A stretch of 35,375 nt of DNA from Liolophura sinensis (lineage: Eukaryota > Mollusca > Polyplacophora > Chitonida > Chitonidae): NCBI RefSeq assembly GCF_032854445.1, contig NW_027018362.1, forward strand, positions 1 through 35,375, given 5' to 3'. The notes below the pieces were generated by a model. It was not told the DNA's origin, searched no databases, and was given only the letters and a program-made list of their open reading frames with translations. Positions 1 to 10,448 of this stretch are shown here, in pieces. A program made the position numbers and the translations under genes. Within the stretch, counting starts at the first letter, position 1. Every line of letters starts with the position of its first letter.

Positions 1-10
1 GTCAAATCTT

Positions 11-23
11 TGGGCCAAGCCCA
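11..23 (+). other. Short hairpin TGGGC-CAA-GCCCA, once per monomer
   Basis: Bases 11-15 pair perfectly with 19-23 around a CAA loop. The element recurs at the start of every monomer. Nine monomers (starting 551, 6049, 13200, 15400, 20359, 26406, 29154, 31352, 34101) have T in place of the innermost stem C. Two of these (26406 and 31352) also have A in place of its partner G, restoring a Watson-Crick pair. Four indel-rich monomers (8799, 9349, 9899, 15953) have a gained or lost base in or beside the stem. A role in RNA or cruciform structure is inference only. Confidence 0.6.
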
Positions 24-80
24 TTTAACTCACCCAGCAAATGTCTTACTTCTAAGTCGAAGACAAACTCAATGTCTTTA

Positions 81-92
81 TCTACATGTAGA
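81..92. other. 12 bp perfect palindrome TCTACATGTAGA
   Basis: This is a perfect inverted repeat with no spacer. It appears unchanged in every monomer I inspected, including the indel-rich ones. It lies about 17 bp upstream of the TATA-like element. It could be a binding site for a dimeric protein, but no specific factor can be named from the sequence. Confidence 0.65.
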
Positions 93-108
93 AAAACCAC
101 ACCATTTG

Positions 109-121
109 TATATAAAAAAAA
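109..121 (+). promoter_or_regulatory. TATA-box-like TATATAAA with adjoining A-run
   Basis: TATATAAA is a strong match to the eukaryotic TATA-box consensus and is present in essentially every monomer on the plus strand. It runs straight into an A-run that is usually 8 long, but 7 in about thirteen units (for example those starting 1651, 2201, 4950, 13751, 21459, 25857, 26956, 28605, 33552) and 9 in units starting 12099 and 13200. Whether it drives transcription is unknown; AT-rich satellites often contain such matches by chance. The A-run accounts for most of the 549/550 bp length difference. Confidence 0.35.
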
Positions 122-276
122 CACAAGGTACTTGATACAATCCGCTGTAAAAAAGTACAATTGAACACTGACCCACATCAATAAGGTGCCAAAGGATGCG
201 CAATTGGGCCAGGCATCTCCAGCTGTTGAAAAATTGCAAATTTCCTTGGTTTCCATGGAGTAAGAGCCGTTGCTGG

Positions 277-282
277 CACGTG
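277..282. promoter_or_regulatory. E-box CACGTG, once per monomer
   Basis: CACGTG occurs once per unit, in the context GGCACGTGATC or TTCACGTGATC. Read on the minus strand this gives ATCACGTG, which fits the RTCACRTG motif known for bHLH factors such as budding-yeast Cbf1. In TT-type units (for example 826-833) the palindrome extends to TCACGTGA. One unit has lost the site (GGCAGGTG near 21185). This is a motif match only; occupancy is not shown. Confidence 0.4.
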
Positions 283-414
283 ATCTTGACATCATTGATT
301 ATTCATTTGTGGCTACAGCCAAAAGTATTGGTCGGAGAGCAACGCGGTTTGCACCATTCGAGTTCTCGTCACAAAATACGTCGGATTAGCCTCTTACCAG
401 CAGCATTGGAACAG

Positions 415-448
415 TTTTTCCACTTTTGGATTTTTGCCTGGTCTTTTT
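415..448 (+). terminator. Cluster of four T-runs, possible Pol III-type stop
   Basis: Four runs of 4-5 T (415-419, 424-427, 431-435, 444-448) sit within 34 bp on the plus strand. Between the A-run at 121 and this cluster no run of four T occurs in the reference monomer. T-runs of this kind terminate RNA polymerase III, and together with the upstream TATA box they would delimit a ~275 nt transcript. No convincing A-box or B-box is present between them. The arrangement may be compositional coincidence. Confidence 0.2.
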
Positions 449-3400
449 GCTAATTGAAATCGGCTACATTAACTATGTACAATCGCGACTGGTCATTACT
501 ATATTCAACATTTCATTATAAGTTATGTGCCCTTCGGTAGCCCAGACGACGTCAAATCTTTGGGTCAAGCCCATTTAACTCACCCAACAAATGTCTTACT
601 TCTAAGTCGAAGACAAACTCAATGTCTTTATCTACATGTAGAAAAACCACACCATTTGTATATAAAAAAAACACAAGGTACATGACACAGTCCGCTGTAA
701 AAAGTACAATTGAACACTGACCCACATCAATAAGGTGCCGAAAGATGCGCAATTGGGCCAGGCATCTCCAGCTGTTGAAAAATTGCAAATTTCTATGGTT
801 TCCATGGATTAAGAGCCGTTGCTGTTCACGTGATCTTGACATCATTAATTACTCATTTGTGGCTACAGCCAAAAGTATTGGTCGGAGAGCAGCGCGGTTT
901 GCACCATTCGATTTCTCGTCACAAAATACGTCGGATTAGCCTCTTACCAGCAGCATTGGAACAGTTTTTCTACTTTTGGATTTTTGCCTGGTCTTTTTGC
1001 GAATTGAAATCGGCTACATTAACTATGTACAATCGCGACTGGTCATTACTATATTCAACTTTTCATTATAAGTTATGTGCCCTTCGGTAGCCCAGACGAC
1101 GTCAAATCTTTGGGCCAAGCCCATTTAACTCACCCAGCAAATGTCTTACTTTTAAGTCGAAGACAAACTCAATGTCTTTATCTACATGTAGAAAAACCAC
1201 ACCATTTGTATATAAAAAAAACACAAGGTACTTGATACAATCCGCTGTAAAAAGTACAATTGAACACTGACCCACATCAATAAGGTGCCAAAGGATGCGC
1301 AATTGGGCCAGGCATCTCCAGCTGTTGAAAAATTGCAAATTTCTATGGTTTCCATGGATTAAGAGCCGTTGCTGGGCACGTGATCTTGACATCATTGATT
1401 ATTCATTTGTGGCTACAGCCAAAAGTATTGGTCGGAGAGCAACGCGGTTTGCACCATTCGATTTCTCGTCACAAAATACGTCGGATTAGCCTCTTACCAG
1501 CAGCATTGGAACAGTTTTTTTACTTTTGGATTTTTGCCTGGTCATTTTGCTAATTGAAATCGGCTACATTAACTATGTACAATCGCGACTGGTCATTACT
1601 ATATTCAACATTTCATTATAAGTTATGTGCCCTTCGGTGGCCCAGACGACGTCAAATCTTTGGGCCAAGCCCATTTAACTCACCCAGCAAATGTCTTACT
1701 TCTAAGTCGAAGACAAACTCAATGTCTTTATCTACATGTAGAAAAACCACACCATTTGTATATAAAAAAACACAAGGTACTTGATACAATCCGCTGTAAA
1801 AAGTACAATTGAACACTGACCCACATCAATCAGGTGCCAAAGGATGCGCAATTGGGCCAGGCATCTCCAGCTGTTGAAAAATTGCAAATTTTCCTTGGTT
1901 TCCATGGAGTAAGAGCCGTTGCTGGGCACGTGATCTTGACATCATTGATTATTCATTTGTGGCTACAGCCAAAAGTATTGGTCGGAGAGCAACGCGGTTT
2001 GCACCATTCGATTTCTCGTCACAAAATACGTCGGATTAGCCTCTTACCAGCAGCATTGGAACAGTTTTTCCACTTTTGGATTTTTGCCTGGTCTTTTTGC
2101 TAATTGAAATCGGCTACATTAACTATGTACAATCGCGACTGGTCATTACTATATTCAACATTTCATTATAAGTTATGTGCCCTTCGGTAGCCCAGACGAC
2201 GTCAAATCTTTGGGCCAAGCCCATTTAACTCACCCAGCAAATGTCTTACTTCTAAGTCGAAGACAAACTCAATGTCTTTATCTACATGTAGAAAAACCAC
2301 ACCATTTGTATATAAAAAAACACAAGGTACTTGATACAATCCGCTGTAAAAAGTACAATTGAACACTGACCCACATCAATAAGGTGCCAAAGGATGCGCA
2401 ATTGGGCCAGGCATCTCCAGCTGTTGAAAAATTGCAAATTTCCTTGGTTTCCATGGAGTAAGAGCCGTTGCTGGGCACGTGATCTTGACATCATTGATTA
2501 TTCATTTGTGGCTACAGCCAAAAGTATTGGTCGGAGAGCAGCGCGGTTTGCACCATTCGATTTCTCGTCACAAAATACGTCGGATTAGCCTCTTACCAGC
2601 AGCATTGGAACAGTTTTTCTACTTTTGGATTTTTGCCTGGTCTTTTTGCTAATTGAAATCGGCTACATTAACTATGTACAATCGCGACTGGTCATTACTA
2701 TATTCAACTTTTCATTATAAGTTATGTGCCCTTCGGTAGCCCAGACGACGTCAAATCTTTGGGCCAAGCCCATTTAACTCACCCAGCAAATGTCTTACTT
2801 CTAAGTCGAAGACAAACTCAATGTCTTTATCTACATGTAGAAAAACCACACCATTTGTACATAAAAAAAACACAAGGTACTTGATACAATCCGCTGTAAA
2901 AAGTACAATTGAACACTGACCCACATCAATAAGGTGCCAAAGGATGCGCAATTGGGCCAGGCATCTCCAGCTGTTGAAAAATTGCAAATTTCTATGGTTT
3001 CCATGGATTAAGAGCCGTTGCTGGGCACGTGATCTTGACATCATTGATTATTCATTTGTGGCTACAGCCAAAAGTATTGGTCGGAGAGCAACGCGGTTTG
3101 CACCATTCGATTTCTCGTCACAAAATACGTCGGATTAGCCTCTTACCAGCAGCATTGGAACAGTTTTTCCACTTTTGGATTTTTGCCTGGGCTTTTTGCT
3201 AATTGAAATCGGCTACATTAACTATGTACAATCGCGACTGGTCATTACTATATTCAACATTTCATTATAAGTTATGTGCCCTTCGGTAGCCCAGACGACG
3301 TCAAATCTTTGGGCCAAGCCCATTTAACTCACCCAGCAAATGTCTTACTTCTAAGTCGAAGACAAACTCAATGTCTTTATCTACATGTAGAAAAACCACA

Positions 3401-3850
3401 CCATTTGTATATAAAAAAAACACAAGGTACTTGATACAATCCGCTGTAAAAAGTACAATTGAACACTGACCCACATCACTAAGGTGCCAAAGGATGCGCA
3501 ATTGGACCAGGCATCTCCAGCTGTTGAAATATTGCAAATTTCCTTGGTTTCCATGGAGTAAGAGCCGTTGCTGGGCACGTGATCTTGACATCATTGATTA
3601 TTCATTTGTGGCTACAGCCAAAAGTATTGGTCGGAGAGCAACGCGGTTTGCACCATTCGATTTCTCGTCACAAAATACGTCGGATTAGCCTCTTACCAGC
3701 AGCATTGGAACAGTTTTTCCACTTTTGAATTTTTGCCTGGTCTTTTTGCTAATTGAAATCGGCTACATTAACTATGTACAATCGCGACTGGTCATTACTA
3801 TATTCAACTTTTCATTATAAGTTATGTGCCCTTCGGTAGCCCAGACGACG

Positions 3851-4144
3851 TCAAATCTTTGGGCCAAGCCCATTTAACTCACCCAACAAATGTCTTACTT
3901 CTAAGTCGAAGACAAACTCAATGTCTTTATCTACATGTAGAAAAACCACACCATTTGTATATAAAAAAAACACAAGGTACTTGATACAATCCGCTGTAAA
4001 AAGTACAATTGAACACTGACCCACATCAATAAGGTGCCAAAGGATGCGCAATTGGGCCAGGCATCTCCAGCTGTTGAAAAATTGCAAATTTCCTTGGTTT
4101 CCATGGAGTAAGAGCCGTTGCTGGGCACGTGATCTTGACATCAT
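3851..4144 (-). other. Recurrent 97-codon minus-strand ORF, probably not a gene
   Basis: This is an example of the longest minus-strand ORF of the unit. It starts MMSRSRAQQRL and ends ELNGLGPKI, and recurs in most monomers that have an 8-base A-run. In units with 7 A it is frameshifted to a ~70-codon form ending MVWFFYM, so its frame is not protected. The product has no recognisable domain, signal peptide or family motif; a hydrophobic stretch around residues 45-70 reflects T-rich codons. Several start residues vary with the monomer subtype. Its recurrence is explained by copying of the repeat. A translated satellite microprotein cannot be excluded. Confidence 0.75.
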
Positions 4145-4238
4145 TGATTATTCATTTGTGGCTACAGCCAAAAGTATTGGTTGGAGAGCAACGCGGTTTC
4201 CACCATTCGATTTCTCGTCACAAAATACGTCGGATTAG
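4044..4238 (+). other. Recurrent 64-codon plus-strand ORF, probably not a gene
   Basis: This is one copy of an ORF that begins MRNWARHLQLLK and ends SSQNTSD, found in nearly every monomer. It overlaps the 97-codon minus-strand ORF over its first third. It contains no indel-prone run, so it stays open more consistently than the other frames, but subtype substitutions change residues freely (KFPWFPW/KFLWFPW, SKSRC/IKSRC, CWARD/CCSRD). I recognise no family. Indels in units starting 7149, 7700 and 17605 break or extend it. Confidence 0.7.
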
Positions 4239-7148
4239 CCTCTCACCAGCAGCATTGGAACAGTTTTTCTACTTTTGGATTTTTGCCTGGTCTTTTTGCT
4301 AATTGAAATCGGCTACATTAACTATGTACAATCGCGAATGGTCATTACTATATTCAACTTTTCATTATAAGTTATGTGCCCTTCGGTAGCCCAGACGACG
4401 TCAAATCTTTGGGCCAAGCCCATTTAACTCACCCAACAAATGTCTTACTTCTAAGTCGAAGACAAACTCAGTGTCTTTATCTACATGTAGAAAAACCACA
4501 CCATTTGTATATAAAAAAAACAAAAGGTACTTGATACAATCCGCTGTAAAAAGTACAATTGAACACTGACCCACATCAATAAGGTGCCAAAGGATGCGCA
4601 ATTGGGCCAGGCATCTCCAGCTGTTGAAAAATTGCAAATTTCTATGGTTTCCATGGATTAAGAGCCGTTGCTGGGCACGTGATCTTGACATCATTGATTA
4701 TTCATTTGTGGCTACAGCCAAAAGTATTGGTCGGAGAGCAACGCGGTTTGCACCATTCGATTTCTCGTCACAAAATACGTCGGATTAGCCTCTTACCAGC
4801 AGCATTGGAACAGTTTTTTTACTTTTGGATTTTTGCCTGGTCATTTTGCTAATTGAAATCGGCTACATTAACTATGTACAATCGCGACTGGTCATTACTA
4901 TATTCAACATTTCATTATAAGTTATGTGCCCTTCGGTGGCCCAGACGACGTCAAATCTTTGGGCCAAGCCCATTTAACTCACCCAGCAAATGTCTTACTT
5001 CTAAGTCGAAGACAAACTCAATGTCTTTATCTACATGTAGAAAAACCACACCATTTGTATATAAAAAAACACAAGGTACTTGATACAATCCGCTGTAAAA
5101 AGTACAATTGAACACTGACCCACATCAATCAGGTGCCAAAGGATGCGCAATTGGGCCAGGCATCTCCAGCTGTTGAAAAATTGCAAATTTCCTTGGTTTC
5201 CATGGAGTAAGAGCCGTTGCTGGGCACGTGATCTTGACATCATTGATTATTCATTTGTGGCTACAGCCAAAAGTATTGGTCGGAGAGCAACGCGGTTTGC
5301 ACCATTCGATTTCTCGTCACAAAATACGTCGGATTAGCATCTTACCAGCAGCATTGGAACAGTTTTTCCACTTTTGGATTTTTGCCTGGTCTTTTTGCTA
5401 ATTGAAATCGGCTACATTAACTATGTACAATCGCGACTGGTCATTACTATATTCAACTTTTCATTATAAGTTATGTGCCCTTCGGTAGCCCAGACGACGT
5501 CAAATCTTTGGGCCAAGCCCATTTAACTCACCCAGCAAATGTCTTACTTCTAAGTCGAAGACAAACTCAATGTCTTTATCTACATGTAGAAAAACCACAC
5601 CATTTGTACATAAAAAAAACACAAGGTACTTGATACAATCCGCTGTAAAAAGTACAATTGAACACTGACCCACATCAATAAGGTGCCAAAGGATGCGCAA
5701 TTGGGCCAGGCATCTCCAGCTGTTGAAAAATTGCAAATTTCCTTGGTTTCCATGGAGTAAGAGCCGTTGCTGGGCACGTGATCTTGACATCATTGATTAT
5801 TCATTTGTGGCTACAGCCAAAAGTATTGGTCGGAGAGCAACGCGGTTTGCACCATTCGAGTTCTCGTCACAAAATACGTCGGATTAGCCTCTTACCAGCA
5901 GCATTGGAACAGTTTTTCCACTTTTGGATTTTTGCCTGGTCTTTTTGCTAATTGAAATCGGCTACATTAACTATGTACAATCGCGACTGGTCATTACTAT
6001 ATTCAACTTTTCATTATAAGTTATGTGCCCTTCGGTAGCCCAGACGACGTCAAATCTTTGGGTCAAGCCCATTTAACTCACCCAACAAATGTCTTACTTC
6101 TAAGTCGAAGACAAACTCAATGTCTTTATCTACATGTAGAAAAACCACACCATTTGTATATAAAAAAAACACAAGGTACATGACACAGTCCGCTGTAAAA
6201 AGTACAATTGAACACTGACCCACATCAATAAGGTGCCGAAAGATGCGCAATTGGGCCAGGCATCTCCAGCTGTTGAAAAATTGCAAATTTCTATGGTTTC
6301 CATGGATTAAGAGCCGTTGCTGTTCACGTGATCTTGACATCATTAATTATTCATTTGTGGCTACAGCCAAAAGTATTGGTCGGAGAGCAGCGCGGTTTGC
6401 ACCATTCGATTTCTCGTCACAAAATACGTCGGATTAGCCTCTTACCAGCAGCATTGGAACAGTTTTTCTACTTTTGGATTTTTGCCTGGTCTTTTTGCGA
6501 ATTGAAATCGGCTACATTAACTATGTACAATCGCGACTGGTCATTACTATATTCAACTTTTCATTATAAGTTATGTGCCCTTCGGTAGCCGAGACGACGT
6601 CAAATCTTTGGGCCAAGCCCATTTAACTCACCCAGCAAATGTCTTACTTTTAAGTCGAAGACAAACTCAATGTCTTTATCTACATGTAGAAAAACCACAC
6701 CATTTGTATATAAAAAAAACACAAGGTACTTGATACAATCCGCTGTAAAAAGTACAATTGAACACTGACCCACATCAATAAGGTGCCAAAGGATGCGCAA
6801 TTGGGCCAGGCATCTCCAGCTGTTGAAAAATTGCAAATTTCTATGGTTTCCATGGATTAAGAGCCGTTGCTGGGCACGTGATCTTGACATCATTGATTAT
6901 TCATTTGTGGCTACAGCCAAAAGTATTGGTCGGAGAGCAGCGCGGTTTGCACCATTCGATTTCTCGTCACAAAATACGTCGGATTAGCCTCTTACCAGCA
7001 GCATTGGAACAGTTTTTCTACTTTTGGATTTTTGCCTGGTCTTTTTGCTAATTGAAATCGGCTACATTAACTATGTACAATCGCGACTGGTCATTACTAT
7101 ATTCAACTTTTCATTATAAGTTATGTGCCCTTCGGTGGCCCAGACGAC

Positions 7149-10100
7149 GTCAAATCTTTGGGCCAAGCCCATTTAACTCACCCAGCAAATGTCCTTACTT
7201 CTAAGTCGAAGACAAACTCAATGTCTTTATCTACATGTAGAAAAACCACACCATTTGTACATAAAAAAAACACAAGGTACTTGATACAATCCGCTGTAAA
7301 AAAGTACAATTGAACACTGACCCACATCAATAAGGTGCCAAAGGATGCGCAATTGGGCCAGCATCTCCAGCTGTTGAAAAATTGCAAATTTCTATGGTTT
7401 CCATGGATTAAGAGCCGTTGCTGGGCACGTGATCTTGACATCATTGATTATTCATTTGTGGCTACAGCCAAAAGTATTGGTTGGAGAGCAACGCGGTTTT
7501 CCACCATTCGATTTCTCGTCACAAAATACGTCGGATTAGCCTCTCACCAGCAGCATTGGAACAGTTTTTCTACTTTTGGATTTTTGCCTGGTCTTTTTGC
7601 TATTGAAATCGGCTACATTAACTATGTACAATCGCGACTGGTCATTACTATATTCAACTTTTCATTATAAGTTATGTGCCCTTCGGTAGCCCAGACGACG
7701 TCAAATCTTTGGGCCAAGCCCATTTAACTCACCCAACAAATGTCTTACTTCTAAGTCGAAGACAAACTCAATGTCTTTATCTACATGTAGAAAAACCACA
7801 CCATTTGTATATAAAAAAAACAAAAGGTACTTGATACAATCCGCTGTAAAAGTACAATTGAACACTGACCCACATCAATAAGGTGCCGAAAGATGCGCAA
7901 TTGGGCCAGGCATCTCCAGCTGTTGAAAAAATTGCAAATTTCTATGGTTTCCATGGATTAAGAGCCGTTGCTGTTCACGTGATCTTGACATATTAATTGT
8001 TCATTTTGTGGCTACAGCCAAAAGTATTGGTCGGAGAGCAGCGCGGTTTGCACCATTCGATTTCTCGTCACAAAATACGTCGGATTAGCCTCTTACCAGC
8101 AGCATTGGAACAGTTTTTCTACTTTTGGATTTTTGCCTGGTCTTTTTGCTAATTGAAATCGGCTACATTAACTATGTACAATCGCGACTGGTCATTACTA
8201 TATTCAACTTTTCATTATAAGTTATGTGCCCTTCGGTAGCCCAGACGACGTCAAATCTTTGGGCCAAGCCCATTTAACTCACCCAACAAATGTCTTACTT
8301 CTAAGTCGAAGACAAACTCATGTCTTTATCTACATGTAGAAAAACCACACCATTTGTATATAAAAAAAACACAAGGTACTTGATACAATCCGCTGTAAAA
8401 AGTACAATTGAACACTGACCCACATCAATAAGGTGCCAAAGGATGCGCAATTGGGCCAGGCATCTCCAGCTGTTGCAAAATTGCAAATTTCCTTTGTTTC
8501 CATCGAGTAAGAGCCGTTGCTGGGCACGTGATCTTGACATCATTGATTATTCATTTGTGGCTACAGCCAAAAGTATTGTTTGGAGAGCAACGCGGTTTGC
8601 ACCATTCGATTTCTCGTCACAAAATACGTCGGATTAGCCTCTTACCAGCAGCATTGGAACAGTTTTTCTACTTTTGGATTTTTGCCTGGTCTTTTTGCGA
8701 ATTGAAATCGGCTACATTAGCTATGTACAATCGCGACTGGTCATTACTATATTCAACTTTTCATTATAAGTTATGTGCCCTTCGGTAGCCCAGACGACGT
8801 CAAATCTTTGGGGCCAAGCCCATTTAACTCACCCAGCAAATGTCTTACTTCTAAGTCGAAGACAAACTCAATGTCTTTATCTACATGTAGAAAAACCACA
8901 CCATTTGTATATAAAAAAAACACAAGGTACTTGATACAATCCGCTGTAAAAAGTACAATTGAACACTGACCCACATCAATAGGTGCCAAAGGATGCGCAA
9001 TTGGGCCAGGCATCTCCAGCTGTTGAAAAATTGCAAATTTCCTTGGTTTCCATGGAGTAAGAGCCGTTGCTGGGCACGTGATCTTGACATCATTGATTAT
9101 TCATTTGTGGCTACAGCCAAAAGTATTGGTTGGAGAGCAACGCGGTTTCCACCATTCGATTTCTCGTCACAAAATACGTCGGATTAGCCTCTCACCAGCA
9201 GCATTGGAACAGTTTTTCTACTTTTGGATTTTTGCCTGGTCTTTTTGCTAATTGAAATCGGCTACATTAACTATGTACAATCGCGACTGGTCATTACTAT
9301 ATTCAACTTTTCATTATAAGTTATGTGCCCTTCGGTAGCCCAGACGACGTCAAATCTTGGGCCAAGCCCATTTAACTCACCCAACAAATGTCTTACTTCT
9401 AAGTCGAAGACAAACTCAATGTCTTTATCTACATGTAGAAAAACCACACCATTTGTATATAAAAAAAACAAAAGGTACTTGATACAATCCGCTGTGAAAA
9501 GTACAATTGAACACTGACCCACATCAATAAGGTGCCGAAAGATGCGCAATTGGGCCAGGCATCTCCAGCTGTTGAAAAATTGCAAATTTCTATGGTTTCC
9601 ATGGATTAAGAGCCCGTTGCTGTTCACGTGATCTTGACATCATTAATTATTCATTTGTGGCTACAGCCAAAAGTATTGGTTGGAGAGCAACGCGGTTTCC
9701 ACCATTCGATTTCTCGTCACAAAATACGTCGGATTAGCCTCTCACCAGCAGCATTGGAACAGTTTTTCTACTTTTGGATTTTTGCCTGGTCTTTTTGCTA
9801 ATTGAAATCGACTACATTAACTATGTACAATCGCGACTGGTCATTACTATATTCAACTTTTCATTATAAGTTATGTGCCCTTCGGTAGCCCAGACGACGT
9901 CAAATCTTTGGCCAAGCCCATTTAACTCACCCAACAAATGTCTTACTTCTAAGTCGAAGACAAACTCAATGTCTTTATCTACATGTAGAAAAAACCACAC
10001 CATTTGTATATAAAAAAAACAAAAGGTACTTGATACAATCCGCTGTAAAAAGTACAATTGAACACTGACCCACATCAATAAGGTGCCGAAAGATGCGCAA

Positions 10101-10448
10101 TTGGGCCAGGCATCTCCAGCTGTTGAAAAATTGCAAATTTCTATGGTTTCCATGGATTAAGAGCCGTTGCTGTTCACGTGATCTTGACATCATTAATTAT
10201 TCATTTGTGGCTACAGCCAAAAGTATTGGTCGGAGAGCAGCGCGGTTTGCACCATTCGATTTCTCGTCACAAAATACGTCGGATTAGCCTCTTACCAGCA
10301 GCATTGGAACAGTTTTTCTACTTTTGGATTTTTGCCTGGTCTTTTTGCTAATTGAAATCGGCTACATTAACTATGTACAATCGCGACTGGTCATTACTAT
10401 ATTCAACTTTTCATTATAAGTTATGTGCCCTTCGGTAGCCCAGACGAC
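7149..10448 (+). repeat. Monomers 14-19, indel-rich stretch
   Basis: Units start at 7149, 7700, 8250, 8799, 9349 and 9899. Every unit has one-base gains or losses compared with the consensus, mostly in homopolymers: TGTCCTTACT near 7191, CCAGCATC near 7360, TTTTCCACC near 7500, GCTATTG near 7600, GTAAAAGTAC near 7850, CTCATGTC near 8309, TTGGGGCC near 8809, CAATAGG near 8980, TCTTGGG near 9356, GAGCCCGTT near 9611 and TTTGGCC near 9907. Unit 15 also has ACATATTAATTG and CATTTTGTGG near 7990-8010. These may be real or uncorrected long-read errors. Confidence 0.8.

Larger units (their letters stand above)
1..550 (+). repeat. Reference monomer 1 (coordinates used for motif positions)
   Basis: Monomer 1 serves as the coordinate frame. 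In order it holds a TGGGC-CAA-GCCCA hairpin (11-23), a TCTACATGTAGA palindrome (81-92), a TATATAAA box running into an A-run (109-121), a CACGTG E-box (277-282), a CCAA-AAGTA-TTGG short dyad (about 320-332), four T-runs (415-448), and a TCGCGA palindrome (about 483-488). It ends in CAGACGAC, so each unit junction reads GACGTC. It has one extra A near 151-156 and lacks one G near 274 relative to most copies. The unit shows no clear internal sub-repeats by eye. Confidence 0.9.
1..7148 (+). repeat. Monomers 1-13, partial 10-monomer periodicity
   Basis: Units start at 1, 551, 1101, 1651, 2201, 2750, 3300, 3850, 4400, 4950, 5499, 6049 and 6599. Units 1-3 match units 11-13 at an offset of 5498 bp: 1 and 11 share CATTCGAG, 2 and 12 share the ACATGACACAG / GCCGAAAG / TTCACGTG / TTAATTA type, and 3 and 13 share CTTTTAAG. 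Units 4 and 10 share CATCAATCAGG, a 6-monomer relation. Units 6 and 11 share TGTACATAAA. Unit 7 (3300) carries GGACCAGG and GAAATATTG, which reappear far away in units 51 and 60. Confidence 0.75.

Noticed and set aside
295-450. Retrotransposon-like protein fragment (QPKVLVGEQRGLHHSISRHK frame)
   Set aside because: The translated stretch looks protein-like, but I could not match it to reverse transcriptase, integrase or gag motifs, and neither terminal repeats nor other transposon parts are present.
1-550. Self-cleaving hammerhead ribozyme, as found in some animal satellites
   Set aside because: I looked for the CTGANGA core on both strands of the monomer and found none.
1-550. 550 bp as three ~183 bp nucleosome repeats
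   Set aside because: The arithmetic fits, but I see no three-fold internal periodicity in the monomer, so this is numerology without chromatin data.
531-560. CENP-B box at the monomer junction (CTTCGGTAGCCCAGACG)
   Set aside because: It shares TTCG but lacks the required A and the CGGG end of the CENP-B box. No other match was found in the unit.
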